A DNA stretch of 64,000 bases from Gammaproteobacteria bacterium (GTDB lineage: Bacteria; Pseudomonadota; Gammaproteobacteria; SZUA-140): assembly GCA_021648525.1 (NCBI GenBank), contig JAKISP010000003.1, forward strand, positions 1 to 64,000. The letters are read 5' to 3'. Positions 1 through 9,414 of this stretch are shown piece after piece. The notes under the pieces are model-generated. The model did not search any database, had not been told where the DNA came from, and worked only from the letters and a program-made list of their open reading frames with translations. The position numbers were made by a program, and so were the translations under genes. How positions within the stretch are numbered: position 1 is the stretch's first letter; each line of letters starts with the position of its first letter.

Positions 1-118
1 ATGCCAGTAACTGTGCACGTTTTAGCTTTTTCTTCTTCACTAGCTTGCCTGCTTGATTACAGCACACGACATGAAATACCTCTTTTGCCAAGTCTAGCCC
101 AACCGTAGTAATCTTCAT
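1..118 (-). CDS. IS110-family transposase, N-terminal fragment (cut by window edge)
   Basis: The first 39 codons of a gene run leftward out of the window from an ATG at 116-118. The product begins MKITTVGLDLAKEVFHVVCC and continues with a lysine-rich stretch. The segment VGLDLAKEVFHV is the typical start of IS110/IS1111 DEDD transposases (RuvC-like fold, first catalytic Asp in GLDLAK), which move an insertion sequence through a circular intermediate. An inverted repeat lies just upstream at 120-203. Only the N-terminus is visible, so intactness cannot be judged. Family assignment is from recognised sequence; subgroup (IS110 or IS1111) is open. Confidence 0.8.
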   Translation of the reverse strand, partial: MKITTVGLDLAKEVFHVVCCNQAGKLVKKKKLKRAQLLA

Positions 119-119
119 G

Positions 120-203
120 TGGTCTCCTCCTGCTTCTGTTTGACGGAATCTACACTCCCATCATGGCGCATTATGACGCCGATTAGGAGGTGGGAGGAGA
201 CCA
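120..203. repeat. inverted repeat upstream of the IS110-type transposase
   Basis: TGGTCTCCTCC at 120-130 is the exact reverse complement of GGAGGAGACCA at 193-203. The two 11-bp arms are 62 bp apart and the left arm touches the transposase start codon. It probably belongs to the end of the insertion sequence (subterminal repeat or guide-RNA-bearing end), but the exact terminus cannot be fixed from one side. Confidence 0.5.
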
Positions 204-338
204 TCTCATCGGGCTACTTGCTTGTTATATCAGTTTGTTTAAATATCCTGATACGAACTACGGTGGGCATGTATATGCTAATTACGCGGTTGATTACAGT
301 CCAGGAAAATACGTAATGGGTATTAATAAGGGGCAGGA

Positions 339-2345
339 TTAATGGGGTGAAGTTGAGTTTATTAGCAATAAATTGCCAGTGCCATCTCGCGTGCAACTCC
401 ACCCCTGATTAATAAAAGTAGTTGATACTGTTTCGGTGATCAGGGCTGGGCCGTGAAAGGCCTTTCCCCTGGTCAGCGAGTCGCGCGCAATAATACTAAC
501 GTTTGAGAATAGATCCCGAGGGTAAATTGATGTACTGTTGTCTGGTGTTTGCTCGGTAGTTAATGATGATAGTGCTATCGATGGCATTGGTCCGTGCAGT
601 CCTGTGCGTACGTTAACAAGTTCTATGTTGCAGTTGAGTCGGTGGCCATAGCGTGACTCATGTGTTTGATGAAAATTACTGATTGCGTCGTCTATTGAAT
701 GATTTGAAATTTTCCATGGAATATTCAACGTGCTTGATTGTCCTTGATAACAGAGATCAAGTGAGAGGCGAGTGGTGATCTCGGTCTGGTTAAGCCCTTC
801 CTGTTGTAGCGCTGTGATACCTTGTTGTTTTAATCGTTCAAACTGTTCGGTTATCTGTGCATCATCTAATGCGAGCAGTGGCTTATTCAGCGTGCGTGAT
901 AGTTGGCGTGCGCGTGGGGCGGTGAGCATGCCGAGTGCAGAGAGTACGCCGCCGTGGATCGGTACCAGTGCGCGTGTCATACCAAGTTTCTCAGCGAGTG
1001 CGCAGACATGCAGGCCGCCTGCACCGCCAAATGAGACCAGGGTGAAGTCGCGTGGGTCATGCCCTTGCTGTACTGAGATCACGCGCAGTGCCTGCGCCAT
1101 CTGTTCGTTGGCGATTTCGATGATGCCCTGTGCGGCCGCTTCAATCGATAAACCCAATGGTGTGGCGATTGTTTTAACCGCTGTCCGTGCCGCATCGGTG
1201 TTGAGCTTCATTTTGCCACCAAGAAAGGCGTCCGCCTGGAGTCGTCCCTGTACCAGGTTGGCGTCGGTGACGGTTGGCGCAGTGCCTCCCTTGCCGTAAC
1301 AGGCGGGGCCGGGGTGTGCGCCTGCGGATTCCGGGCCGAGCTGCAATAGCCCACCTGCATCGAGATAGGCGATGGAACCGCCACCTGCGCCGATGGTGTG
1401 CATATCGACCATCGGTACTGCGACAGGGTAGCGCCCGATCTTACCGTTGTTGGTGAGGGTAAGCTCTTCATCGGGGCGACTGTTGAGCATCGCGACATCG
1501 GTGGAGGTACCGCCCATGTCGAAACTCAGTAGTTTTTGCTGACCGCTTGCGGCTGCGGTGTAGCGCGCACCGGCCAATCCGCCAGCTGGTCCGGAGAGCA
1601 GCATGTTGACGGCCTCATTACCTGCGAGTGAAACATCAATGGTACCGCCAGTGCTTTGCATCACGGTGATATTGGCATTGGGCAGGCTATCGTTGAGTCG
1701 CTGCAGATAGGCTTGCACCAGTGGCCCGACCCATGCATTGAGCCAAGTGGTAATACCGCGTTCATATTCGCGGTACTCCGGCAGGATCTTTGATGAGCGT
1801 GAGATAAAGATGCCATCGGGGATGATTGCTTCAATCGCCTTCTCAAAACGATCATCGATAAACGAAAATAGCAGATTGATCGCCACCGCTTCTGGTTTTA
1901 GCCGTTCGATCTCTTTTTTTAGCAATGCCAGTTCGTCATCGCTTAAATCTTCCACCACAGAGCCATCGGCACCGAGTCGTCCTCCCGTTTCAAGACAGAG
2001 TTCACGTGGTACGGGTGGCGTGACTGGAGATGGGTGCCATGCGTAGAGTTGCTCGCGTGTCTGTCGGCCAATGGTCAGCATGTCACCCAGACCGTGATTA
2101 GTAATAAAGGCGGTACGTACCCCCTTGCCTTCGAGCGCAGCATTGGTGGCGACGGTTGAGCCGTGCACGATATTGAGCGGTTCATCTAACAGGCCGAGTT
2201 CAGTCACGCCCTGGATGATCGCCTCTTCCGGTGCATGAGGGGTGGATAGCACTTTATGGATCTTAAGCTGCTCGCCATCGAACAACACAAAGTCGGTAAA
2301 GGTGCCGCCGGTATCGACACCGAGCAATTGAGTGGTTAGTTTCAT
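339..2345 (-). CDS. hydantoinase A / 5-oxoprolinase-type ATPase (HyuA-like)
   Basis: A 668-residue protein of the hydantoinase/oxoprolinase A family (N-methylhydantoinase A, acetone carboxylase beta type). The N-terminal nucleotide-binding motif DTGGTFTD is at residues 11-18, followed by the HGSTVATNA and FDMGGTSTDVA segments of the actin-like ATPase fold. The family uses ATP to open or carboxylate small cyclic amides or ketones; the substrate here cannot be told. The usual partner HyuB is not adjacent in the visible sequence, so this is an orphan or its partner lies elsewhere. It is divergent from the ABC transporter genes starting at 2420, with 74 bp between. Confidence 0.85.
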   Translation of the reverse strand: MKLTTQLLGVDTGGTFTDFVLFDGEQLKIHKVLSTPHAPEEAIIQGVTELGLLDEPLNIVHGSTVATNAALEGKGVRTAFITNHGLGDMLTIGRQTREQLYAWHPSPVTPPVPRELCLETGGRLGADGSVVEDLSDDELALLKKEIERLKPEAVAINLLFSFIDDRFEKAIEAIIPDGIFISRSSKILPEYREYERGITTWLNAWVGPLVQAYLQRLNDSLPNANITVMQSTGGTIDVSLAGNEAVNMLLSGPAGGLAGARYTAAASGQQKLLSFDMGGTSTDVAMLNSRPDEELTLTNNGKIGRYPVAVPMVDMHTIGAGGGSIAYLDAGGLLQLGPESAGAHPGPACYGKGGTAPTVTDANLVQGRLQADAFLGGKMKLNTDAARTAVKTIATPLGLSIEAAAQGIIEIANEQMAQALRVISVQQGHDPRDFTLVSFGGAGGLHVCALAEKLGMTRALVPIHGGVLSALGMLTAPRARQLSRTLNKPLLALDDAQITEQFERLKQQGITALQQEGLNQTEITTRLSLDLCYQGQSSTLNIPWKISNHSIDDAISNFHQTHESRYGHRLNCNIELVNVRTGLHGPMPSIALSSLTTEQTPDNSTSIYPRDLFSNVSIIARDSLTRGKAFHGPALITETVSTTFINQGWSCTRDGTGNLLLINSTSPH

Positions 2346-2419
2346 AATAGGGTGAGTTAAACGATGTGCTATTCTATTCTATTTTGTATTGTTGTCGGTA
2401 TGAAAGTACTATATAAGCG

Positions 2420-3397
2420 ATGAGTATGGATAGTCTAATTACCGTTGAAAACCTCTATCGTTATTATGGTGAGCTGTGCGCGGTGCACGACCTCTGTTTT
2501 GAGGTGCGGCGCGGCGAAGTTCTCGGTTTTCTGGGGCCAAACGGTGCGGGTAAATCGACCACGATGCGCATCATCGGCGGTAACCTTGCACCCAGTGCTG
2601 GGCGGGTGCTGATCAATGGTGTTGATATTCTTGACCAGCCGGTACTGGCAAAGGCGGAACTCGGTTTCCTGCCTGAAACGCCGCCACTCTATCGTGACCT
2701 TACTGTTAATGAGTACCTTGTCTATTGCGCGCGCATTAACCGTATTCCACGCTCGCAGCAGCGAGCGGCAATCGACTCTGCCAAAGAACGCTGTGGCCTG
2801 ACGGAGGTAGGGCGACGTCTGATTGCGAATCTATCCAAGGGGTATCAGCAGCGGGTCGGTATTGCGCAGGCGATTATCCACTCACCATCGGTGGTGTTGC
2901 TGGATGAGCCAACGGTGGGGCTTGACCCCATTCAGATCCGTGAGATCCGCGCGCTCATCCGCGATGTGGCGAATGAGCATAGCGTGGTGCTCTCGACCCA
3001 TATTCTGCCGGAGGTGCAGTCGGTGTGTGATCGGGTGCAGATTATTAACCGCGGGCGACTGGTGTTGAATGAGTCGATTGAGCAGATGCGTGAAAAGTTA
3101 CAGGCCACCACGTTATTGATCGCGTTGCGCTCGATGCCGTCGATCAGTGAACTGGAATCCGTTGCCGGTGTGGCGTCCGTTGAGCTGGTTGAGGATGGGC
3201 GTGTGCGTATTGGTTATGGTGCAGAGAGCGATCCCTCTGATGCGATTGTCGAGCAGGCAGTGGCAAATGGATGGGGGTTGCATGAGTTGACCCCAGAGCG
3301 GATGACACTGGAGCAGGTATTTGTGGATATCACTAGCAGTGATGCCCACGCACATGGCGAGTCTGGCAAGCATGGCGGCAAAGGTGAGGCGGCATGA
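2420..3397 (+). CDS. ABC transporter ATP-binding protein (GldA/ABC-2 type)
   Basis: A 325-residue ATPase subunit. Walker A is GPNGAGKST at residues 39-47, the signature is LSKGYQQRVGIAQ, Walker B is VVLLDEPTVGLDP, and the switch histidine lies in STHILPEV. The C-terminal 100 residues are a variable extension ending in a His/Gly-rich tail. It energises the membrane subunit encoded immediately downstream (4-bp overlap at 3394). The set ATPase, ABC-2 permease, GldG-like protein and DUF4340 protein resembles the gldAFG arrangement found in many non-gliding bacteria. Cargo unknown. Confidence 0.9.
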   Translation: MSMDSLITVENLYRYYGELCAVHDLCFEVRRGEVLGFLGPNGAGKSTTMRIIGGNLAPSAGRVLINGVDILDQPVLAKAELGFLPETPPLYRDLTVNEYLVYCARINRIPRSQQRAAIDSAKERCGLTEVGRRLIANLSKGYQQRVGIAQAIIHSPSVVLLDEPTVGLDPIQIREIRALIRDVANEHSVVLSTHILPEVQSVCDRVQIINRGRLVLNESIEQMREKLQATTLLIALRSMPSISELESVAGVASVELVEDGRVRIGYGAESDPSDAIVEQAVANGWGLHELTPERMTLEQVFVDITSSDAHAHGESGKHGGKGEAA

Positions 3398-4152
3398 TCT
3401 TTACGATTGCTGGACGTGAATTGCGTGGATTGTTTTTGTCACCGCTGGCGTGGTCTATCCTCGCGGTGGTGCAGTTGATCCTTGCCTATATGTTTCTGGC
3501 GCAGATCGATTTTTTTATGCAGTTGCAACCGCGCCTACCGACCCTGCCGGGAGCGCCGGGTATTACTGAGATAGTGGTGGTGCCATTGTTCGGCAATGCG
3601 GCGATGATTCTGTTGTTGATTGTGCCGTTGATTACCATGCGCTTGATTAGTGATGAGCGCCGAAATCAAACATTGCCGTTGCTTTTTGCTGCGCCGATCT
3701 CAATGAGTTCAATTGTACTGGGCAAGTTTGTTGGGGTGATGACCTTTCTGTTAATTATGTTACTGATGATCTTGATGATGCCGTTGACGTTGCTATTAGG
3801 TAGCTCACTCGACTTTGGAGTACTGGCGGCTGCCACGCTTGGGTTGTTTCTGCTGTTGGCGAGTTTTGCGGCGGTGGGGTTGTTTATGTCATCACTCACC
3901 GCGCAGCCAACGATTGCGGCTGTGAGTACCTTTGGGGTGTTGTTGTTGCTGTGGATTCTGGATTGGGCGGGTAACAATGCGGATGGTGGGAACGGCAGCG
4001 ATGTGCTGGCGTATCTATCCATCCTGCGCCATTACGAGGCACTATTAAAAGGTGTTTTCAATAGTGCAGATGTCATCTACTACTTGTTATTTATTACGGT
4101 ATTCCTGGTCCTGTCGATTCGTCGGCTGGATGCAGAGCGGACACAGCACTAA
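3394..4152 (+). CDS. ABC-2 type transporter permease (GldF-like)
   Basis: A 252-residue integral membrane protein with about six predicted helices. It shows the ABC-2 pattern of a conserved cytoplasmic segment, LISDERRNQTLPLLFAAPIS (residues 84-103), between helices 2 and 3. It overlaps the ATPase gene by 4 bp and its stop codon overlaps the next start, so translation is probably coupled. It is the membrane channel of the GldAFG-like exporter. Substrate unknown. Confidence 0.88.
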   Translation: MIFTIAGRELRGLFLSPLAWSILAVVQLILAYMFLAQIDFFMQLQPRLPTLPGAPGITEIVVVPLFGNAAMILLLIVPLITMRLISDERRNQTLPLLFAAPISMSSIVLGKFVGVMTFLLIMLLMILMMPLTLLLGSSLDFGVLAAATLGLFLLLASFAAVGLFMSSLTAQPTIAAVSTFGVLLLLWILDWAGNNADGGNGSDVLAYLSILRHYEALLKGVFNSADVIYYLLFITVFLVLSIRRLDAERTQH

Positions 4153-5507
4153 TGAAAGTCACGCTTAAATCCCGCCGTTTGATGTTGTTGCAGAACCTGT
4201 TGTTTGTGGTGCTGTTTCTCGGTGCGATTGGTCTGGTTGGCTGGTTGAGTACCCAGTATAACTATCATGCAGACTGGACTGAGAATGGGCGTAATACGTT
4301 ATCGGAAACCAGTGTGGCGTTGTTGGGTGAGATCTCGCAACCGGTGGTGATCACCATTTTTGTGCGCGAGACACCGATGTTGCGCAAACATATCAGCGAG
4401 CTGGTGGCGCGCTATCAGCGTTATAAAGCAGATATTGAACTGAAATTTGTAAACCCCGATGCCGATCCGCAGCGGGTGCGCGAAATGAATATCACCACTG
4501 AAGGTGAGATGGTGATTGAGTCTGGAGGGCAGCAAGCGCGGACTAAACATATCTCGGAAGAGGGAATCAGCAATGCGCTGCAAAAGGTACTGCGTGGTGG
4601 TGAGCGTAAGATCGCTTTTCTACAGGGGCATGGCGAACGCGATTTTCTTGGGGCGGCAACCTACGACCTTGCTACCTGGGCGCAGCAACTTCAGGCGAAG
4701 GGCGCGCAGCTTTACGGCTTGAACCTGGCCAGCGAGGCAGTTGTGCCCGCTAACACCTCTCTGTTGGTGATTGCGGGGCCGCAGGCAGATCTGCTGCCAG
4801 CTGAACTGGTGGCAATACAGGGTTATCTCGATCGTGGCGGTAATTTGTTGTGGCTGGTGGATCCAGGCAAACTGTTTGGGCTGTCGGGGATTGGTAAGCA
4901 GATGGGGGTTGAGTTTCTATCGGGCACCATTATCGACCCCAATGTCTCACAGGTTGGGATGCAGCTGTTTGGTACCGATGATCCTCGGATGGTGTTGGTG
5001 GCGAGTTATGGTGCCCACCCGGTGGTGAGTGATTTTGACTTCAACACCCTGTTCCCGATGGCGCGCGGCATTGAGATTAGTGATGCTGGTGAGTGGCAGC
5101 CGGTGACATTGTTGAAGACGTTATCGAATGTCTGGGCCGAGAATGGTGAAATCGCAGGTAGTATCGGTTTTGATGCGGGTGATATTGCTGGGCCGCTAAA
5201 TCTTGGGGTGGCGCTCAGTCGTGAGGGTGATGATGCGCAGCAGCGCGTGGTGGTGATTGGCGATGGCGATTTTCTGTCGAACGGCTATCTTGGTGTGGGC
5301 GGCAATCTACAGCTGGCAATGAATATCGCTAACTGGCTGGTGAATGATGATACCTTGTTGTCGATACCGGCACAAAGTTCATCTGATATCACACTGGATA
5401 TGGATGAATTTGAGCTGGCGATGGTAGGGTTGGCCTTTCTAGTGGCATTACCGTTACTGCTACTTGGCAGTGGTTTTTTTATCTGGTGGCGACGTCGTCG
5501 TCGATGA
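4152..5507 (+). CDS. GldG-like ABC transporter auxiliary protein
   Basis: A 451-residue protein anchored at both ends: one helix near residues 14-33 and one near 427-445 followed by a WWRRRRR cytoplasmic tail. The large extracytoplasmic middle carries the ABC-type uncharacterised auxiliary domain seen in GldG (segment KIAFLQGHGERDF, then a glutamine-amidotransferase-like fold region). It follows the permease with a one-base overlap. It is thought to work with the GldA/GldF-like pair, though the role outside Bacteroidetes gliding is not established. Confidence 0.82.
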   Translation: MKVTLKSRRLMLLQNLLFVVLFLGAIGLVGWLSTQYNYHADWTENGRNTLSETSVALLGEISQPVVITIFVRETPMLRKHISELVARYQRYKADIELKFVNPDADPQRVREMNITTEGEMVIESGGQQARTKHISEEGISNALQKVLRGGERKIAFLQGHGERDFLGAATYDLATWAQQLQAKGAQLYGLNLASEAVVPANTSLLVIAGPQADLLPAELVAIQGYLDRGGNLLWLVDPGKLFGLSGIGKQMGVEFLSGTIIDPNVSQVGMQLFGTDDPRMVLVASYGAHPVVSDFDFNTLFPMARGIEISDAGEWQPVTLLKTLSNVWAENGEIAGSIGFDAGDIAGPLNLGVALSREGDDAQQRVVVIGDGDFLSNGYLGVGGNLQLAMNIANWLVNDDTLLSIPAQSSSDITLDMDEFELAMVGLAFLVALPLLLLGSGFFIWWRRRRR

Positions 5508-5515
5508 GGGTCTGA

Positions 5516-6307
5516 ATGCGCGCTCGCGGGTTATTGAATCTCCTGTTGTTACTAGTGGTGGTGGGGTTGGCTGCGTTGGCCTACCTGCGTCCGGGGCTTG
5601 ATGAACCGCTCCCGGCTACGCTCTCTCAGGCGCTGCCGGAACAGGTACAGCGAGTGAAAATTGAGCGGCCAGGACGAGAGACCATTACGTTTGTGCGCAG
5701 TGAGAGTGGTTGGCAATTAACGGCGCCGATCAGCTTACCAGCCAATCCATTTCGGATTGAGCCTCTGTTGCAATTACGCCGGGCGGAGAGTCATTCCAGT
5801 TTTCCGGCGGTTGAGGGGGCTTTGAGCCAATATGAGTTGTCGTCGCCACAGATCTGGTTATCGCTTGATGGTGAGCGTTACGCCTTTGGCGCTGTTGAAC
5901 CATTAAATGGTTATCGCTATGTGTTGCTGGGTCAAACCGTGCATCTGTTATCGGATCGGGTTCAACACTATTTGTTGATGTCGCCGTATGATTTTGTTGC
6001 GCTGGAGCTGCTTTCACCGCAAAGTGAGTTAGTTGAGGTGCGGTTTGATCATCGAGTCGTGAGCGATGAGCTTACGCTTGAGGCGTGGGGTGAGGCGCAT
6101 GCGCGGCGTGTATCGCGTTATGAAGTGCCGGATAGCGATGGCGAATCACTGACGTTAATCCTGAGTGATGGCTCGGCGTTGCCGTTAGATATCCTGTTAC
6201 GTGAGCCGGAGTTTATCCTGGGTGTACCTGAACGCGGAGTACGTTACCACTTCACTGAAGAAGAGGGCGAGCATTTGTTAGCAATGATAGAAGGTGAGGA
6301 TGCCTGA
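5516..6307 (+). CDS. DUF4340 domain protein
   Basis: A 263-residue protein with one N-terminal helix (about residues 6-23) and a soluble periplasmic part made largely of beta strands. The pattern matches DUF4340 proteins, which regularly follow gldG-like genes. It starts 8 bp after the GldG-like gene and overlaps mutM by 8 bp, so it sits in the same transcription unit. It is probably an accessory part of the transporter; no enzymatic motif is visible. Confidence 0.72.
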   Translation: MRARGLLNLLLLLVVVGLAALAYLRPGLDEPLPATLSQALPEQVQRVKIERPGRETITFVRSESGWQLTAPISLPANPFRIEPLLQLRRAESHSSFPAVEGALSQYELSSPQIWLSLDGERYAFGAVEPLNGYRYVLLGQTVHLLSDRVQHYLLMSPYDFVALELLSPQSELVEVRFDHRVVSDELTLEAWGEAHARRVSRYEVPDSDGESLTLILSDGSALPLDILLREPEFILGVPERGVRYHFTEEEGEHLLAMIEGEDA

Positions 6308-7115
6308 GTTACCTGAAGTCGAAACTACGCGGGCAGGCATTGAGCCACATCTGTTGAGGCAGCGTGTGGTTGGGGTAAAGGTCTATCAGCGCAAGTTGCG
6401 TCAGCCGGTGACGGCAGGATTGGCTGCGGGGCTGAAAAATAAAAAAATCCAGGCGGTTGAGCGCCGAGGAAAATACCTGCTACTGAAGAGCGAGAGTGGT
6501 ACCGCGATTATTCACCTTGGGATGTCCGGTAGTCTGCGCCTGGTTGATCAGAGTATACCGCTTGAAAAACATGATCATGTTGAGTTCCTGCTGGCGAGTG
6601 GGCAGTCGCTGCGTTATCGCGATCCGCGCCGTTTTGGGGTGGTGTTGTGGACGACGCACGACCCGTTGCAACATCCACTCATCATGAAGCTTGGAGTGGA
6701 GCCACTCGAAGATGAGTTCGATGTCGATTATCTCTATAAAATTATGCAGCAGCGCAGTGTTGCGATTAAACAACTCATTATGAATGGCCAGGTTGTCGTT
6801 GGTGTAGGCAATATTTACGCTAGCGAGGCGCTGTTTCGTGCCGGAATTCACCCGGCGCGCGCAGCGAAACGCATCTCACGCGCACGTTGTGAGCGACTGG
6901 TGGTCGCGATTAAGTCGGTGCTGGCGGCGGCGATCAAACAGGGTGGCACCACGTTACGAGATTTTTATAATGGTGCGGGTGAACCCGGCTACTTTAAGCA
7001 GTGTCTCCAGGTCTATGGTCGGGGTGGCGACGCGTGTGTGCAGTGCGGTGCGGTGATTCGGCAGATTGTGCAGGGACAGCGCTCCACCTGGTACTGTGGG
7101 CGCTGCCAGCGTTGA
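6300..7115 (+). CDS. mutM: formamidopyrimidine-DNA glycosylase
   Basis: A 271-residue base-excision repair enzyme that removes 8-oxoguanine and formamidopyrimidines and nicks the abasic site. The start ATG at 6300 is chosen because the mature protein must begin with catalytic Pro2-Glu3 (PELPEVETTR); the earlier in-frame GTG at 6294 would bury it. Other hallmarks are RRGKYLLL with the catalytic Lys, GVGNIYASE, and a C-terminal zinc finger with C-x2-C and C-x2-C pairs (CVQC and CGRC). It overlaps the DUF4340 gene by 8 bp. Confidence 0.96.
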   Translation: MPELPEVETTRAGIEPHLLRQRVVGVKVYQRKLRQPVTAGLAAGLKNKKIQAVERRGKYLLLKSESGTAIIHLGMSGSLRLVDQSIPLEKHDHVEFLLASGQSLRYRDPRRFGVVLWTTHDPLQHPLIMKLGVEPLEDEFDVDYLYKIMQQRSVAIKQLIMNGQVVVGVGNIYASEALFRAGIHPARAAKRISRARCERLVVAIKSVLAAAIKQGGTTLRDFYNGAGEPGYFKQCLQVYGRGGDACVQCGAVIRQIVQGQRSTWYCGRCQR

Positions 7116-7119
7116 GATA

Positions 7120-8583
7120 TTAGTTTAAGCCCTCTGCTTTAGTTATCGCATCGGCTGTCGGTGCGTGTGATGACGTGCCAAACGGATCTGCTGGGGTCTC
7201 TTCTTTGATGCGTATTACCACGCCCGCTTCCTGCAGCGACATCGTTTCTGCAATGCCGCTGAGTTCTGAGATGTTTTTACTGAGCCCTAAATTTGCCTCT
7301 AGCGTATGGTCAAAGATCAGGTGAGTGATCCCTTTAATGCTACTTAGAAATTCCGCGTTATCTTCAATAGCGTAGGGTAGCGGGAATACATCACGACGAG
7401 ACGCCAGCATGGTGCGTGCTGGCCATTGGCTGGCAGCTTGAAATGGTTTGTCTGGGTCTGCTGCTTCGGCGGCAAGTTGCTGGATGAGGTCGTCCGTGGG
7501 CGACAATAGCTCGCTGTGTAAAATCTGGCGATACTGCTTATCGGCCAGCATAAAAGTGCTGCTAATGATCATCAAAACAACCAGTACGATACCGCGCTGG
7601 CCCATCAGGCTCTGGCTGTTAAAGGATTGGTTGAAGGAGACCAGCAGTGCGAGGCCGCGATATAGTAGTAGTGCAATCGCAACCAGCGCCCATTCTGGGG
7701 TAGCCGCGGCCAGTCCAATGAGGGTTGCAAATAGTAGTGCGCTACCCATCAGGTCGTTAAACAGAAATGCGCGATCTTTGATGATGACGATGATGAGGAG
7801 TAGCATAACAATGAACCCGCTAATCCAGCCTGCCGGCCCACCAAATTCCACGGCCCCATTTTGCAGGGCGTTAGAGAGGGTGATGATCGGATTGCTAAAC
7901 CAGACGATATCTTTTTGCCAGCCGCTTTGAAAAGTCATGATTAGCGGAATGGCAATTGCCAGGCCAACCAGTATCTGTCTGCGCTGTTGCTTGTTCAGCG
8001 GGTCTCTGATCCAGAGCCATGCGAGCGCGAGCGCGTAGCCAAGACCCGCGGGGTGTAAACTCACCGCGGTGATCACAACCAGCAGTTGAATAAAGAACCA
8101 GCCGCCAAGTGGGCGTGGTTTGGCACGATAGGTGTTACTGACCCACAGGCCGATGCCGAATGTGAGTAGCAGCATTGGGCCTGTACCAACTGAGCTGATT
8201 TGAGTGATGGTCAGTGGGCAGATCAGCAGTAGTGCGGTGGACATCAGTGCCGATTCATGGTTTTCTTTGCGTGCCCAGTAATAGAGGAAGAGCGCGCCAA
8301 AAAATGCCAGCATAGCGGCAAATATTTTGGTGGCAAGGATGCTACCAGACCAGTAGATAGCGACGGGTAGTAGTAAAATGGCACGCATATCGGGCGTACC
8401 AAAAGTGGCGACCGGGTTTGCGATGCGATCGATAATCGACCAGAGAAAAATCAGCGCCTTTGCCGCGCCTTCATTGAGGCCGTATGGTGTCAGGTTAATG
8501 AGGTTAAATCCCCAGAAAAGAGCGGCAATCCAGATTGCGAGTATAATCAGCCTCAGGTATTTTTCAGGGATAGCGACGCGCAT
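7120..8583 (-). CDS. polytopic membrane protein, possible GT-C fold
   Basis: A 487-residue protein with about ten to twelve hydrophobic segments. The N-terminal part has a long first loop with an acidic position (LTPYGLNEGAAK) and a later FGTPD, loosely like PMT/ArnT glycosyltransferases. The usual DE motif is not clear and no confident family name can be given. The last 150 residues are soluble. It is convergent with mutM (4 bp between stops) and is transcribed alone toward it. Confidence 0.6.
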   Translation of the reverse strand: MRVAIPEKYLRLIILAIWIAALFWGFNLINLTPYGLNEGAAKALIFLWSIIDRIANPVATFGTPDMRAILLLPVAIYWSGSILATKIFAAMLAFFGALFLYYWARKENHESALMSTALLLICPLTITQISSVGTGPMLLLTFGIGLWVSNTYRAKPRPLGGWFFIQLLVVITAVSLHPAGLGYALALAWLWIRDPLNKQQRRQILVGLAIAIPLIMTFQSGWQKDIVWFSNPIITLSNALQNGAVEFGGPAGWISGFIVMLLLIIVIIKDRAFLFNDLMGSALLFATLIGLAAATPEWALVAIALLLYRGLALLVSFNQSFNSQSLMGQRGIVLVVLMIISSTFMLADKQYRQILHSELLSPTDDLIQQLAAEAADPDKPFQAASQWPARTMLASRRDVFPLPYAIEDNAEFLSSIKGITHLIFDHTLEANLGLSKNISELSGIAETMSLQEAGVVIRIKEETPADPFGTSSHAPTADAITKAEGLN

Positions 8584-8741
8584 GTTCTCTCCGGGTAAAT
8601 AAATTTGATATCAGACGATACTATATAGGCACCTGCGTTTAGCAAATCGTAGTGGCAGAGAACCCTCGCCGGTAGAAATAAAAAAAATGGTATTTAGTTC
8701 GAGCGGAGGGCCTGGTGACTTATTTCGATTTACGAGATTCT

Positions 8742-8771
8742 AAAAACAGAACACGCCCCATTGGGGCGTGT
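8742..8771 (-). terminator. rho-independent terminator
   Basis: ACACGCCCC and its complement pair around a short ATT loop (8751-8771). On the minus strand the stem is followed by TCTGTTTTTAG. It lies just downstream of the 25-residue gene at 8816-8893, so it most likely ends that transcript. Confidence 0.75.
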
Positions 8772-8815
8772 CTTCTATCTGCTTAACTTGATTCTACAAA
8801 TGTAGCCAGGAACCC

Positions 8816-8893
8816 TTAGTTAGCAAGCAGTAGAGGCATAAGTACAAATATACTCAAAACTATTACAATTGTTGCTGCTGGAAATGCGCCCAT
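8816..8893 (-). CDS. 25-residue single-helix membrane miniprotein
   Basis: A very short gene with a strong ribosome site (GGGAGGGG, 7 bases before ATG at 8891-8893). The product begins MGAFPAATIVIVLSIFVLMP and is almost wholly one hydrophobic helix. A terminator follows directly. Tiny single-helix subunits of this kind (for example CcoM or CydX) stabilise terminal oxidases. Its position at the edge of the oxidase region suggests a similar role, but no homology is claimed. Confidence 0.6.
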   Translation of the reverse strand: MGAFPAATIVIVLSIFVLMPLLLAN

Positions 8894-9414
8894 GATCAAT
8901 CCCCTCCCAATAAATATCTAAATTTTTAGCCTGATCTTACTTATATTCGTACCAGATCAAGCCTTCTTTTACTTAACTTAAGATGTAGAGAGTACCTGGG
9001 TTGCAAGGGTGATGTCAATAACTCTACACATCGTAGTTTTAGTCTGAAATGTTCGATTGTCAGCGCCTGGCGGTTAGTTTATATTACACGAGAGGATGGG
9101 GATCAGTACGTGGCAACTTTGACATGGTGCCGCGCTGAGCTTGCAATAATGATTTTTTTATCGGAATCAAAATTTAAGGGTATAGCGTGTGGGCATAGCG
9201 GGTTTTATCAGGTGCTCAGCAATTTAAAGGGATTTAGAGCTTGAACTAAATTGATTGGTCATGTTATATATCATCATCCTTGGGTATTCGACCAGACATG
9301 CAGTGCATGCATGGGATCGTCTACTTTAAGATTTTGGGGGGTATAATGCGCGAATCATTTAAGAATTCGTCGCAATTAGCACTATTTTTGAGGCTTTGTT
9401 AGGAGGGATTGGAA
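8894..9414. other. intergenic region between two divergent miniprotein genes
   Basis: No gene could be supported here. It must hold the promoters for the leftward 25-residue gene and the rightward 30-residue gene. A TATAAT is present at 9342-9347 with only a weak -35 (GTCTAC at 9319-9324), suggesting an activator-dependent promoter. AGGAGGG just before 9415 is the ribosome site of the next gene. No FNR-type TTGAT-N4-ATCAA box was seen. Confidence 0.4.

Noticed and set aside
2420-6307. Gliding-motility apparatus from the GldA/F/G-like genes
   Set aside because: These transporter families occur widely in non-gliding bacteria and no other gliding genes are present.
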